From NCBI RefSeq assembly GCF_040544555.1, contig NZ_JBEPKD010000005.1, positions 62,001 through 126,000 on the forward strand: a stretch of 64,000 nucleotides of DNA. The letters are read 5' to 3'. Shown in pieces: positions 33,085-42,728 of the stretch (the first letter of the stretch is position 1; every line of letters starts with the position of its first letter). This DNA comes from Halalkalibacter oceani. Its GTDB lineage: Bacteria; Bacillota; Bacilli; Bacillales; Bacillaceae_D. Both the position numbers and the translations under genes were made by a program. The notes under the pieces were generated by a model that had not been told where the DNA came from, searched no databases, and saw only the letters and a list, made by a program, of their open reading frames with translations.

Positions 33085-34278
33085 AGATTATGTAAGTATT
33101 ATAATTATCATAGTCTCACAATTTAAATAAAGGAGATGAGGTTTAATGAGTAGGTATACCTACAATAAAAACTTCTTTGAAAAAATTGATTGTGAGAAAA
33201 AAGCTTATTGGCTAGGCTTCCTGTACGCAGATGGATGTATTAATAGATATTATCGAAATGAAAAACTAAATGCGATGTCTTTAGAAATAGGATTAAGTGA
33301 TAAAGATAGAGATCATTTACAGAAATTCTTAAGTGATATAGAATCAAATGTACCTATAAAAAGCAAAGTTGTAAAACTTAACGGAGAAAAATATAATTCT
33401 AGTAAAGTTGTAGTTTGCAACACTAAAATGTGCAGAGACTTAATTAAACTGGGATGCACTCCTCAAAAAAGTTTAACTTTAACATTTCCGAATGAAAATA
33501 TCCTTCCTAAACAATACATTAGAGATTTCATTAGAGGGTATTTTGATGGAGATGGCTGTATATTTTTTGGAGAATATGATAGTTTGAAATCTTTAAAAAT
33601 TATAATTGTTGGTACTTTTAATATGGTAAAAGCTATAGAATATCACTTTAAAGAAAATCAAATAAACATTAATCCTATGATCAAACAAAAAGGCAAGGCA
33701 TATCAAATGGTTATCTCTGGATTCGATAATATTAATGAAATACATACATATTTTTATGAAAACTCAACTGTTTATTTAAATAGAAAACATGAGAAATTTA
33801 CCGAGTCATTAAATTATATAAATCAAAATAGGAAAAGTACATCTGGTAAAACAGGTGTATATTTCGACAAAAGAAGTAATCGTTGGGTTGCTTCTTTTTG
33901 TTTTGACGGTAAAAGAAAACAATTAGGGAGTTTCATAAATAAAGAAGATGCAATTAAAGCTAGAAAAGAAGCCGAATCATTATAAATTTGATAACTATAT
34001 TATTTATTTGCCCACTTAAGTAGTAATACTTAGGGAAAATAATGCGGAATTAAGCGTGGAGTCCTCCAGTAATTAGGGTAACACGAACCGAAGGCTAGAT
34101 GTAAAAGTTTAGTCAGGGGCAGAGCATAGGAGATGAAACTGTATTTATAGAATATAATTCTCCCAAGAGTCCGCATCATCCCACTAAACTTAGGTTTAAG
34201 GATGAAAATGTATGCCGACCTTGCACGATGGAAAAGTGTAAGAAGTAGAGGATAAAAAGCCTTTACGATAACAATGTG
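33085..34278 (+). ncRNA. Group I intron in terL, with endonuclease gene
   Basis: The intron begins after exon U33084 and ends in G34278, as group I introns do. The exon end TGGGT pairs with the guide GCCCA at 34010-34014 (terminal U-G), so the endonuclease gene lies inside the P1 loop. A core helix GGAGA/TCTCC (about 34130-34176, P7-like) co-varies with TMP intron 1. It interrupts the Walker A codons, the most conserved spot of the gene. Confidence 0.8.
33146..33985 (+). CDS. LAGLIDADG homing endonuclease with AP2-like C-terminus, 279 aa
   Basis: Two LAGLIDADG helices are present: WLGFLYADG (residues 22-30) and FIRGYFDGDG (about 130). Each supplies a catalytic acidic residue. After residue 232 follows an AP2/ERF-like DNA-binding module (TGVYFDKRSNRWVASFCFDG, KRKQLGSFINKEDAIKA). 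It would cut intron-less terL alleles to spread the intron. AAAGGAGATGAGG precedes ATG 33146. Confidence 0.9.
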   Translation: MSRYTYNKNFFEKIDCEKKAYWLGFLYADGCINRYYRNEKLNAMSLEIGLSDKDRDHLQKFLSDIESNVPIKSKVVKLNGEKYNSSKVVVCNTKMCRDLIKLGCTPQKSLTLTFPNENILPKQYIRDFIRGYFDGDGCIFFGEYDSLKSLKIIIVGTFNMVKAIEYHFKENQININPMIKQKGKAYQMVISGFDNINEIHTYFYENSTVYLNRKHEKFTESLNYINQNRKSTSGKTGVYFDKRSNRWVASFCFDGKRKQLGSFINKEDAIKARKEAESL

Positions 34279-35751
34279 AAATCATATTTAAGTGCAGTCT
34301 TTTTTATTTGTCAAGCAATTTTATATAAAGGTATTAAACTTGGGATTGCTTCTGGAAAGGGGCAGCAAGCGAGAAATGTAATCATACAGAAAATTAAAGG
34401 TGAATTACATTCGAACCCCAATGTAGCTAGAGAGATATCTGATATAAAAACAGGTGCGAATGACTGTGTTGTTCATTTTAAAAATGGTTCTGAAATAAGA
34501 GCTATTGTACTTGGTCATGATGGAGAGTCTGCTAGATCATGGAGATTCCATCAGTTGTTGGCTGATGAAGCTAGGCTGATAAAAGATTCTATCATGGAAG
34601 AAATATTAGTTCCAATGACAAAAACAAAAAGACAGACAATGATTGATTTATCAATGAAATTTGATAAAGATGAGCTTCCTGTTGAGAAAGGTAAATTAAT
34701 TTATATTAGTTCAGCTTACCTAAAAAATTGCGACCTGTATGATCGTTTTATGAATCATTACACTAAAATGTCTGAAGGAAATAATGATTATTTCGTTTGC
34801 ACTCTTCCTTACACTGTTGGGGTTAATGCCGGAATTTATTATGAAGATGACATAATGAAAGAAAAAAATAAACCTTCGATGACTTCTGATAAATTTGCTT
34901 ATGAGTATGAAGCTGTTTTTGTTGGAAATTCAAATGAAAGCTTTTACCCATATGACTTAACTGAGGAATGCAGAGTCTTAGAAAAAAGTGAAGTTAAACA
35001 ACCAAAAAAATCTACAGTTCAATATGTAATTTCACATGATGTCGCCTTATCAAATGCAAAAGATAGCGACAATGCCTGTACCACTGTAATTAAAATAAAA
35101 GAAAAGCCAAGTGGTGCATACAGCAAGGAAGTAGTTTATATCAAAGTACATAAAGGAATGTCGTTACCAAATCAAGCAAAATATCTTAGGGAAATGCTGT
35201 TAAGATTCCCTAACACAATTAAGTTAGTTCTAGATGTTCGTGGTAATGGCGAAGCCCTCCCTTCTCTTTTGGACGAAACTTGGGAATATACAAATGAAAA
35301 AGGCGAAGTGATCGAATGTCCACCTCTTGCCCCCGATGATGATGAAGAACGAATGAGTCTACAAAATGCTGTTCCAATTATTAGGCGTATCGCTGCCACA
35401 AATCAACTTAACAATACTATGCATACATATATGAAGAAAAGTTTCGAAGACGGAAGTCTAAAGTTATTAGCTAATTCGGCAGTAGTTGATTCTGAGTTTA
35501 AATCTGAAGCAATGACAGAAGAACAGTATGCCTCTTTTGTAAATACTGATATTCTTATTAATGAGTTAGGCAATACAAAACAAGAGTCTTCTGAACACGG
35601 GAATATTCTTTATGGTCGCATTAGTAAATCAACCAAGCGTGACCGTGTTACAAGTTTAGGTTATGGTTTAGTTTATATTAATGAATTAGAGCAAGAAAAT
35701 AAAATGAGTAAAAATAACGACGAGTATGATTTTTCGTTTTTCTACAATTAA
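34279..35751 (+). CDS. terL: Terminase large subunit, exon 2 (490 codons)
   Basis: Starts with KSYLSAVFFICQAILYKG, completing Walker A. Walker B is HQLLADEA. The C-terminal nuclease domain has its acidic residues in VISHDVALSNAKDSD and KLVLDVRGNGEAL. The protein drives ATP-powered DNA packaging and cuts the concatemer. A GTG at 34276 opens the frame but belongs to the intron end, not to a start. Confidence 0.88.
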   Translation, partial: KSYLSAVFFICQAILYKGIKLGIASGKGQQARNVIIQKIKGELHSNPNVAREISDIKTGANDCVVHFKNGSEIRAIVLGHDGESARSWRFHQLLADEARLIKDSIMEEILVPMTKTKRQTMIDLSMKFDKDELPVEKGKLIYISSAYLKNCDLYDRFMNHYTKMSEGNNDYFVCTLPYTVGVNAGIYYEDDIMKEKNKPSMTSDKFAYEYEAVFVGNSNESFYPYDLTEECRVLEKSEVKQPKKSTVQYVISHDVALSNAKDSDNACTTVIKIKEKPSGAYSKEVVYIKVHKGMSLPNQAKYLREMLLRFPNTIKLVLDVRGNGEALPSLLDETWEYTNEKGEVIECPPLAPDDDEERMSLQNAVPIIRRIAATNQLNNTMHTYMKKSFEDGSLKLLANSAVVDSEFKSEAMTEEQYASFVNTDILINELGNTKQESSEHGNILYGRISKSTKRDRVTSLGYGLVYINELEQENKMSKNNDEYDFSFFYN

Positions 35752-35779
35752 AATAAATTAAATTTAACGGAGGTGAAAT

Positions 35780-37297
35780 ATGGACGAAAATAAAACTTTT
35801 GAATTTAACTCAAATCTTACCTCTGCCTTTTCCTATGTCACATCTTACAATGTTTTAAATATAGATACTTTAAAAAGATTACTTAAGGATCATATTTCTA
35901 ATAATAAACAAATTAGAGATGCGTCAAATATTTTGTATAATGCAAATGGTATATACACTAACGTAATTGATTATATGACTGCTCTGCCAACTTTGGATCG
36001 TGTTGTTCATGGGAATAATAAAGTTCATGAGAACTATAAAAGAAATAAAGATAAATTTCTTTTATCTTTAAAAAAAATGAAAGATAAAATTATAGCAAGA
36101 GATATTATATTTAAATCTGCTCTTGAGGGAACTTGTTTTTATTATTTTGAAGTGAATCTCTCCCCTTCCCTACCTCGACATTTCAGTGATTATGACATTG
36201 ATCAAATAACTGAAATAAACTCCAATGACTTCAATTGTAGTGTTATCCCCCTGCCTACCGACTATTGTAGAATTGTAGGAAGAAAAAATTCATCATATGT
36301 AATAGCGTTTGATTGTTCTTACTTTGATCAATTTACTGGAAATGGTCGTTCTTTAAAGTTAAAAAAATTCCCAAAAGAAATTAGACAAGCATACAGAGCT
36401 TATAAAAAGGATTTTAATAAGAAATGGGCAGTTCTAGATAATAATAAGACAATTACCAATAAAATAAGGTCAAAAATTGATGAACCTTGGGGAAGACCAA
36501 TAGGATTAGCAGCTTTTACAGATATGTTATATGATGAATACTTTACAGAAACAAAAAGAACTATATTAGATGATATAAATAGCACTATAATTTATCAAAC
36601 TTTCCCTGAAGGCGACAAAAAAGGGACTTCTTCCCTTTCTCAAAAACAACAGAAAGAGCAGCACGAGAACATTAGGAACGCCCTTTTTTCAAAAGGTGTT
36701 CGTAAAGGCATTAACTTCTTTTCGATTGCTTCTGGAACAAAATTAGATAAATTAACTACTGATGTAGATTTCCTTGAAATTAAAGGTGAGGAAGAACTGA
36801 TAACGAGAATATCTTCAAATTTAGGATTTTCTGGCTCCTTATTAAATGGTCAAGGAGGAGATTATTCCAGTAATCAAGCCAACGTTGAGATGGTAAGTGC
36901 AGAGATATTTAATTGGATTCATCAAATTCAAGATGAATTTAATAAAGTTATAAATGCAAACATAATTAAAGATAAAAGTAACTATTTAGAAGTTTACTAT
37001 CTTCCTATTACACATGCAAATAGAGATAAGCAATTTGATTACGCTAAAGATCTTTATTTATCTGCAGGTGGTAGCTTACAATATTTCATTGCTTCTGCTG
37101 GAGTCAACCCAGATGCGTATATCAGTCTAATGGAAGAAGAGAAAAAAGAAAACTATGCGGAAAGATTCCCTCCTCATCAAACTAGCCACACTTTAAGTAA
37201 TAAAGACAGAGGGAGAAGTGAAGAGACTAATCCATTAAATGAAAGTACGATAAAATCTAAAACTAATGGATCTAATAATAATCCACGGATTAATTAA
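35780..37297 (+). CDS. Portal protein, 505 aa
   Basis: Placed directly after terL, with the length and alpha-rich composition of siphovirus portals. Segments such as TNVIDYMTALPTLDRVVHG, an acidic/basic wing and the long helix EMVSAEIFNWIHQIQDEFNK fit the clip-wing-stem layout. Ribosome site GGAGGTG. It forms the dodecameric DNA gate of the head. Counterpart of SPbeta YonE by position. Confidence 0.75.
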   Translation: MDENKTFEFNSNLTSAFSYVTSYNVLNIDTLKRLLKDHISNNKQIRDASNILYNANGIYTNVIDYMTALPTLDRVVHGNNKVHENYKRNKDKFLLSLKKMKDKIIARDIIFKSALEGTCFYYFEVNLSPSLPRHFSDYDIDQITEINSNDFNCSVIPLPTDYCRIVGRKNSSYVIAFDCSYFDQFTGNGRSLKLKKFPKEIRQAYRAYKKDFNKKWAVLDNNKTITNKIRSKIDEPWGRPIGLAAFTDMLYDEYFTETKRTILDDINSTIIYQTFPEGDKKGTSSLSQKQQKEQHENIRNALFSKGVRKGINFFSIASGTKLDKLTTDVDFLEIKGEEELITRISSNLGFSGSLLNGQGGDYSSNQANVEMVSAEIFNWIHQIQDEFNKVINANIIKDKSNYLEVYYLPITHANRDKQFDYAKDLYLSAGGSLQYFIASAGVNPDAYISLMEEEKKENYAERFPPHQTSHTLSNKDRGRSEETNPLNESTIKSKTNGSNNNPRIN

Positions 37298-37313
37298 AGG
37301 AGGTGATGAATTA

Positions 37314-38522
37314 TTGAAAGGAAGAATTTTGGAGCTAAACCAATCCAAGAAATTCGCAGGTAGAACCTATGTAAAATGGGTTGTTTTAGAAATACATAAT
37401 GATCCAACTAAATATAATAAAAATGGCATTTCATGGAAAGAAGAATATATCGAAAAAAACCTTGAATCAGCTTTTTCTATGCCTCTAGCTGTTGAGTTTT
37501 TGGACTACTATAAAAAAGATGAACCTTTTGGTCATGGAATGTCAGAAATCAAAGATGGTACTCCCCTATTTGAAGATTCAGTGGCAGTAGGAACAACGAC
37601 AAATGCCTATATAGACACTGTTGAAATTAACGCAGAACAAAAAAGAGTTATGGTCGCTGAAGGTTATTTATATGATCAACGCTATCCTAAATTTGTTCAG
37701 TGGTTAAAATCTAAAATGTTTGATGGGGAAATGCCCGAAACAAGTGTTGAAATATGTAAAAAAGAAGAAAATGAAAACATTATTTATGAAAGTGGATGGA
37801 AGGAAGAAGGAAGAATTCCAATGGATTTTGACTTTAGTGGAGTTGCGATACTTGGAATCGAACCTTCAGATGATACCGCTATACTACTTGAATTAAATAA
37901 TAAAATTAATAAGGAGGATATTAAAAATATGCCTGAAAATCAAAACACTCAACTAGTTTCCGAGTTGAATGAAAAATTAGAAACAAAAGTTAATGAGATT
38001 TCTGAGCTTAAATCACAGTTAAAGGATTTAACTTCATCAAAAGACAGTGAAATTAATGAAATTAATCAGAAACTAGAAAAAGCTACTTCTGAATTCAATG
38101 AAAAGATCCAAGAAAAAACCACTGAATTGAATTCTACAATTGAAGAACTGAAAGAAGTTAATTCTAAGTTAGAAGAAAAAGAAAAGACAATTGAGGTTAT
38201 GGAGAAAGAAGTCAGTGAACTTCGTTCTTTTAAAGAAGAATCAACTAAAAAAGAACTTCAATCTGAATTAAATTCAAAATTATCTACTTATACTGATTCT
38301 GAAAAAGAAATTGCTAAAGAGTTAATTGATAAATGTGAAAAAGAACCTACTAATGAATTAATCACTCAAATTGTTAATGAAATTAATTCTAATATTGCCA
38401 AGAAGATTATTGAGCAGAGATCAAAGTCTACTACTCATGAAACAAATAGTGTTGATGATATCTATTCAGATGTAATCGAAGTAAATAATAATGAAACACC
38501 AGATATTGAAGATTTATATTAA
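37314..38522 (+). CDS. Prohead protease/scaffold fusion, 402 aa
   Basis: TTG 37314 has AAAGGAGGTGAT upstream. Residues 1-200 (RYPKFVQWLKSKMFDGEMPE, TSVEICKK) resemble XkdF-like putative head proteases. From residue about 206 comes a long coiled coil (LNEKLETKVNEISELKSQLK and following), as in capsid scaffolds. An in-frame internal start with its own strong ribosome site (37929) would yield scaffold alone, as in lambda C/Nu3. Confidence 0.6.
   Translation: MKGRILELNQSKKFAGRTYVKWVVLEIHNDPTKYNKNGISWKEEYIEKNLESAFSMPLAVEFLDYYKKDEPFGHGMSEIKDGTPLFEDSVAVGTTTNAYIDTVEINAEQKRVMVAEGYLYDQRYPKFVQWLKSKMFDGEMPETSVEICKKEENENIIYESGWKEEGRIPMDFDFSGVAILGIEPSDDTAILLELNNKINKEDIKNMPENQNTQLVSELNEKLETKVNEISELKSQLKDLTSSKDSEINEINQKLEKATSEFNEKIQEKTTELNSTIEELKEVNSKLEEKEKTIEVMEKEVSELRSFKEESTKKELQSELNSKLSTYTDSEKEIAKELIDKCEKEPTNELITQIVNEINSNIAKKIIEQRSKSTTHETNSVDDIYSDVIEVNNNETPDIEDLY
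37929..38522 (+). CDS. Nested scaffold protein from an internal start, 197 aa
   Basis: AAGGAGG at 37911-37917 and ATG 37929 (MPENQNTQLVSELNEKL) lie in frame in the protease/scaffold gene, 205 codons from its start. The product is almost all coiled coil. A ribosome site this good inside a coding frame is unlikely by chance at just the domain border. Confidence 0.6.
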   Translation: MPENQNTQLVSELNEKLETKVNEISELKSQLKDLTSSKDSEINEINQKLEKATSEFNEKIQEKTTELNSTIEELKEVNSKLEEKEKTIEVMEKEVSELRSFKEESTKKELQSELNSKLSTYTDSEKEIAKELIDKCEKEPTNELITQIVNEINSNIAKKIIEQRSKSTTHETNSVDDIYSDVIEVNNNETPDIEDLY

Positions 38523-38563
38523 AAAATAAGTGAAAAATATTTACAAATTTGAGGAGGATTTAA

Positions 38564-39064
38564 ATGTTTAAATTTAATTCTATTGGTGCGATTGAGAAAC
38601 ACGTTCGCAATAACCCTAGAAACATTGCTACATCTACTTTGCAAAATGGAATGAGTGTAATTATGAATGATCAAGCAGGAACCGCTTCTGTCCCAGCAAC
38701 AGCTACTGAAGCGCAAGGACTGACTTGGATTGTGGGTAATATTATCGACAAACCAGAGGTTCGTAATAATAAAGAGTTTACTATTGAAAATGGAGAACAT
38801 GTTCGTGGATTCCTTGCTGAAGACGCTAAAGAACTACAAGTTGAAGTTGATTATCGTGTAGTTGCCACTGATTTAGACACAGTTAGTATTGGTGATCATT
38901 TAGTAGTAGCTAACGCTGCCGATCATGGTGAAGATGCAGGAAAGTGGATTAAGCCAGATGGAACAGTAATTGCAGACTCCAGCTCATATAATACATATCT
39001 TGAAGTTTTAAAAAAGACCACTTATGGAGATAAAGGTCTACTTTGCAAAGTAGTAAAAAATTAA
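38564..39064 (+). CDS. Head decoration-like protein, 166 aa
   Basis: MFKFNSIGAIEKHVRNNPRN then a beta-rich body with GTASVPATATEAQGLTW and many acidic loops. Genes between scaffold and major capsid protein usually encode decoration or cement proteins. GAGGAGG precedes ATG 38564. Assignment is by position and composition. Confidence 0.5.
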   Translation: MFKFNSIGAIEKHVRNNPRNIATSTLQNGMSVIMNDQAGTASVPATATEAQGLTWIVGNIIDKPEVRNNKEFTIENGEHVRGFLAEDAKELQVEVDYRVVATDLDTVSIGDHLVVANAADHGEDAGKWIKPDGTVIADSSSYNTYLEVLKKTTYGDKGLLCKVVKN

Positions 39065-39103
39065 AATAAATAATATTAAAAATTGGAAGGGGATTTATTA
39101 ATA

Positions 39104-40207
39104 ATGGAACTAACTTTTGAAATTAATAATAAACGTTTAGATTCACAATTCACTCAGCCTAAATTCAATGCAAAATCTCAAATTGTTGAGATTTTTTCTG
39201 CTATTACAGAAGGCAAAGATTATTCTCAATATGGGAAAAAGGTTGATACAGTAGTTAATCATGTGAAAGAGTTGGCAAACAAAGCTCATGCAGGAGATTT
39301 TACTGCAAAAGCTGAATTGAATTCAATCGTTCGATACACGATTGAGCCACATTTAGAAAAGCAAATTCAACTTTTTAGCTTTATGGGTAGATTCAGAGAT
39401 ATTCCTTATAACGAACAACCAATGGTTCAAACTTATAAGCACGAATCTCTAAATGCTGATTTCCAAGCTAGCTCCGGTGATGTTGGTTTCAGTACAACTA
39501 GTTGGGAAGAGTATCCAATTAACACTAAAACTATTTCAGCAGGTTTTGCTGTAGATTATCGTGAAGTTGCAAGTGGTAACTTGGATAAAATTGCTGAAGG
39601 AAAACAACAAGTACAAACAGTAATGATGAATAAAGCAATGAATTATGTAGTTTATCAACTATATACTGGAATTAAAAATGCCACTGGAATCAAGTATTTT
39701 AGTGAGAATGCTGGTATCACAAAATCTGCTTTAGATGACGCTCTAAAGAAAATAAGACGTTTTGGTCGTCCTTCTATTGCAGGTGATTACTCAGTCGTTT
39801 CACAATTAAGTGATTTCGCTGGTCATCAGTCAACTTCTCCTTCAATTACTGGACTATCTGAAGCAGTAATGGAAGAAATTCGCCTCACTGGAATGCTACA
39901 AACATACAACGGCTCCCCTGTTCTTGAACTGCCTAATCAATATCAAACCACACAATTAAACAGTGCAGGAGATAATTTTAAAACTTATCTTCCTGAAGGT
40001 TTACTATTCTTAATTCCTCAAGGAAATCCAGTTTCCCCACTTCAAGTATTTAGACGTGGTGGATTAACTTCAATGACTGGTACAAGTGTAGAAACTGGCA
40101 CAGAAGTAACTCGCTACGATATGGAAATTGGGGCTGAAGTTGTACGTGGTCGTGAATATGAAATCGGCTTGATCTCTGATGAGAATTTTGCAGCACCATC
40201 ATATTAA
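39104..40207 (+). CDS. Major capsid protein (HK97-fold candidate), 367 aa
   Basis: Start ATG 39104 (MELTFEINNKRLDSQFTQPK), with GAAGGGG upstream. An N-terminal helical segment precedes the body; KHESLNADFQASSGDVGFST and GLLFLIPQGNPVSPLQVF fit E-loop and A-domain features. Position after scaffold and decoration genes, length and a following hairpin (40223-40249) support high-level structural expression. Confidence 0.75.
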   Translation: MELTFEINNKRLDSQFTQPKFNAKSQIVEIFSAITEGKDYSQYGKKVDTVVNHVKELANKAHAGDFTAKAELNSIVRYTIEPHLEKQIQLFSFMGRFRDIPYNEQPMVQTYKHESLNADFQASSGDVGFSTTSWEEYPINTKTISAGFAVDYREVASGNLDKIAEGKQQVQTVMMNKAMNYVVYQLYTGIKNATGIKYFSENAGITKSALDDALKKIRRFGRPSIAGDYSVVSQLSDFAGHQSTSPSITGLSEAVMEEIRLTGMLQTYNGSPVLELPNQYQTTQLNSAGDNFKTYLPEGLLFLIPQGNPVSPLQVFRRGGLTSMTGTSVETGTEVTRYDMEIGAEVVRGREYEIGLISDENFAAPSY

Positions 40208-40222
40208 AAATAAAATAAATAA

Positions 40223-40249
40223 TTAGGAGGGATTAATAATCCCTCCTAA
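40223..40249 (+). terminator. Perfect 12-bp hairpin after the major capsid gene
   Basis: TTAGGAGGGATT (40223-40234), loop AAT, AATCCCTCCTAA (40238-40249). There is no U run; it could stabilise the upstream mRNA end or act as an attenuator. Its arm mimics a ribosome site. Confidence 0.6.
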
Positions 40250-40277
40250 ACTTTAGAGTAAAAGGAGAGTGTTTATT

Positions 40278-40766
40278 ATGTCAAACTTAAATATGAACGA
40301 TAAAGTTTATGTTAAAAACCTGTGTGCATGGGACATCTATTTTAGACGAATCGAACGAGCTGGAGATATTAAAATTCCAAGTAAAGGACGAATTCCAATT
40401 GAAAGATCGGAGATTCAATCTCAGATTTATGATGGTAATGTCTTTTTTGTTGGAGTAGATGGACAAGGATCAAAAGCAAAAGTGTACATAGAAGATAAAG
40501 ATACTCGTGTATTAGTTGGATTTGAAGAGGAAAATAGCACAAAAAAGCAGGAAGTTTTAGATGAGAAGGAAATGAGTCGTATTCTAGAATTGAAAACAGA
40601 TAAATCTTTTAAGGATAATTTGAATAAGCATGTGACACTTCAAAATGAAAAATTTGCAATTATGGAACATGCGAGAAAAAGTAAGTTTAAAGATTACGAA
40701 AAAATTAGAATCTTAGAAGAACACACTGGTTATAAATTCGAAGAACCAAAAATCAAAACTAAATAA
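40278..40766 (+). CDS. Hypothetical head-region protein, 162 aa
   Basis: Start ATG 40278 (MSNLNMNDKVYVKNL) with AAAGGAGAG upstream. Beta-rich N-terminal domain (WDIYFRRIERAGDIKIPSKG), charged helical C-terminus. Located between capsid and connector genes. Function unknown. Confidence 0.5.
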   Translation: MSNLNMNDKVYVKNLCAWDIYFRRIERAGDIKIPSKGRIPIERSEIQSQIYDGNVFFVGVDGQGSKAKVYIEDKDTRVLVGFEEENSTKKQEVLDEKEMSRILELKTDKSFKDNLNKHVTLQNEKFAIMEHARKSKFKDYEKIRILEEHTGYKFEEPKIKTK

Positions 40767-40781
40767 CAGAGGGGTGATAAG

Positions 40782-41174
40782 ATGGCAACCCCTAAAGTTG
40801 AAATATTGAATGTTTTCCATACTAAATTCCAATCAATCACCCCTCTCCCACACGGACTAGAAGATCAATTTCTTCTTAACGCAATAGGTGATTTTGAATT
40901 AGACTTATATAAAATTCAATATAATAAAAACCTCGAAGAATTTGAAGAAAATCTGTCTCAACCTGAAATAAATCTACTGGGTTTACTCATGTACAGGTCT
41001 TATTTAGGAAGAGAAAGAGATCGAATATTAAAGCTTAATAATATAGTGGGGAAAGATATTAAATTGACTTCAATGTCAGATAGTAAAAGAACAATGAGTG
41101 ATGCAATGGATAAATTGAATGATGACATAAAAATAGCTATTAATAAACTAAAAGATAATTCTTTTTATGATTAG
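40782..41174 (+). CDS. Head-tail connector (adaptor)-like protein, 130 aa
   Basis: Helical protein (LEDQFLLNAIGDFELDLYKI, INLLGLLMYRSYLGRERDRI) of the size of gp15/gp6-type adaptors and in the right place after the capsid gene. Ribosome site AGGGGTG. Assigned by position. Confidence 0.5.
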   Translation: MATPKVEILNVFHTKFQSITPLPHGLEDQFLLNAIGDFELDLYKIQYNKNLEEFEENLSQPEINLLGLLMYRSYLGRERDRILKLNNIVGKDIKLTSMSDSKRTMSDAMDKLNDDIKIAINKLKDNSFYD

Positions 41175-41185
41175 GGGGATTGAAA

Positions 41186-41848
41186 ATGTCAAATGATTGG
41201 TATTTGATGTCTAACCCCACCCCATTGAGCGGATTTGAAAAAAGTGAGTTTGAAAGCTACTATTCCGTCTTTAATGAAATTTTAGAGCAATCGCCTGAAG
41301 CTTATTTAGTAAATGTAGATGGAATGTTAAAACATGTAATTATTCAATCAAGGAACAAAGATGATGAATTTAATTTATTATCTAATACTGGTGACGTGAA
41401 AATGGGCGATCTAATTTTGTATAAAGACCAGTATTATCTTGCAGTTAGTTACCCATTCAGTAATAAAATATATGAAAAAACACTTATTAAATATTGCAAT
41501 AATATTCTAAAGGTCAAAGTAGACGAAATTCGAGAGATCACTGGTAAAACATCATTGGGCGAGCCTATTTATAATACAACACCCATCTATTACGAACAAC
41601 CTTGTCATTTTTCTAATGAAAATGGTACTACTTATAATACTACATTTTACGAGCAAATTAACGTTCCTTTGGGACGCATATCAATTTTAACTCCATACAG
41701 AACGAATGCAAATTTAATTACTGAAGGTATGGAATTTCAGATGTATGATTCCCAATATAAAATTTCAAATGTAGATAAAACTCGTGTAAAAAATAACCAA
41801 GGTTTTCTTGAATTGTTTGTGGAAAGAATTCAACTAAGTAACAAATAA
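41186..41848 (+). CDS. Head closure/stopper-like protein, 220 aa
   Basis: Start ATG 41186 (MSNDWYLMSN), GGGGGAT upstream. Beta-rich, with a typical 'GDLILYKDQYYLAV' barrel segment seen in stopper-type proteins and a C-terminal 'GFLELFVERIQL'. Position in the connector cluster supports the call; sequence alone does not. Confidence 0.45.
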   Translation: MSNDWYLMSNPTPLSGFEKSEFESYYSVFNEILEQSPEAYLVNVDGMLKHVIIQSRNKDDEFNLLSNTGDVKMGDLILYKDQYYLAVSYPFSNKIYEKTLIKYCNNILKVKVDEIREITGKTSLGEPIYNTTPIYYEQPCHFSNENGTTYNTTFYEQINVPLGRISILTPYRTNANLITEGMEFQMYDSQYKISNVDKTRVKNNQGFLELFVERIQLSNK

Positions 41849-41874
41849 AATTTAATTAAAATGGGGATTTTATT

Positions 41875-42222
41875 ATGGATAAAAAGGAGAGATATTATTT
41901 AAATATCAAACAAACAAAAGCTTACTTTGAAAATCGTAAGAATAAATTGTTTAACTGCTTGTGCATGTATGAAGAAAATAATGACACCGCCTTTAAAAAT
42001 ATTCATAGTCTCTCGTTAGAGTTAGAAGGTAAAGGTGAACGCCTCCCCTTTCTTAAAGATATGATCGAATTTGACATCATTCTTGATACATTAGAATTTC
42101 TCTATAATGAATTTCTTACTATGGATAATAATCAAGAAGTTGTGAGGCGTGAAATATTCAAGTGCATGAGCTTATTGGACAAAATGATCATTAAGCTTCC
42201 TGACTATATGGAGTGTGGTTAG
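41875..42222 (+). CDS. Hypothetical connector-region protein, 115 aa
   Basis: Helical acidic protein (MDKKERYYLNIKQTKAYFEN). Its TAG stop is directly followed by the ATG of the next gene, so the two are translationally coupled. Function unknown. Confidence 0.5.
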   Translation: MDKKERYYLNIKQTKAYFENRKNKLFNCLCMYEENNDTAFKNIHSLSLELEGKGERLPFLKDMIEFDIILDTLEFLYNEFLTMDNNQEVVRREIFKCMSLLDKMIIKLPDYMECG

Positions 42223-42720
42223 ATGGAGCAAGAATATATAATGAGGGAGTTATTTTCTGAGTTTGCTCAGGATGAAACAATCCTCCGGTTACTTTTCTAC
42301 CCCTCCAAAACTAGAGATGATGATGTACGTGTTATAGATGAAAATCGTCCTCCTATATTGCAGATGGAAGAGGATAGAAAATGGGGTATTATTTATGATG
42401 TCATAAAGGCTAGTAAAATAGTTAGCGATTTAGATGCCAGTCAAAAGTGCCGCCTCCTATACTATATGGGACGTAGACCACCTAAAAGAAATAATTACAT
42501 GTTTTCAGATCAGCAAGTAGTCATTGATTTGCTTGTTCACGCTAAAATTGACAATGTAGATTTTAGACTTTCAAAATTAGTTGATTACACAAGTAACAAT
42601 TTATTTCAGAAACCAATGAAATTTGGAAATTTAAATTTTGCTGGCGGCTATGAAATTGGAGCACCTAAAGACTACATAGGATATCAACTGAGATTTGAAG
42701 TTATTTCCTCGAATGGTTAG
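42223..42720 (+). CDS. Tail terminator-region protein, 165 aa
   Basis: MEQEYIMRELFSEFAQDETI with a Arg-rich middle (CRLLYYMGRRPPKRNNYMFS). It lies where tail-terminator genes are expected, between stopper and major tail protein. No motif proves it. Confidence 0.4.
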   Translation: MEQEYIMRELFSEFAQDETILRLLFYPSKTRDDDVRVIDENRPPILQMEEDRKWGIIYDVIKASKIVSDLDASQKCRLLYYMGRRPPKRNNYMFSDQQVVIDLLVHAKIDNVDFRLSKLVDYTSNNLFQKPMKFGNLNFAGGYEIGAPKDYIGYQLRFEVISSNG

Positions 42721-42728
42721 GTGGTATC

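Noticed and set aside
33084..34276. Two separate terminase genes, the second starting at GTG 34276
   Set aside because: The split falls within the Walker A codons and the intron guide pairing explains it; the GTG includes the last intron base.
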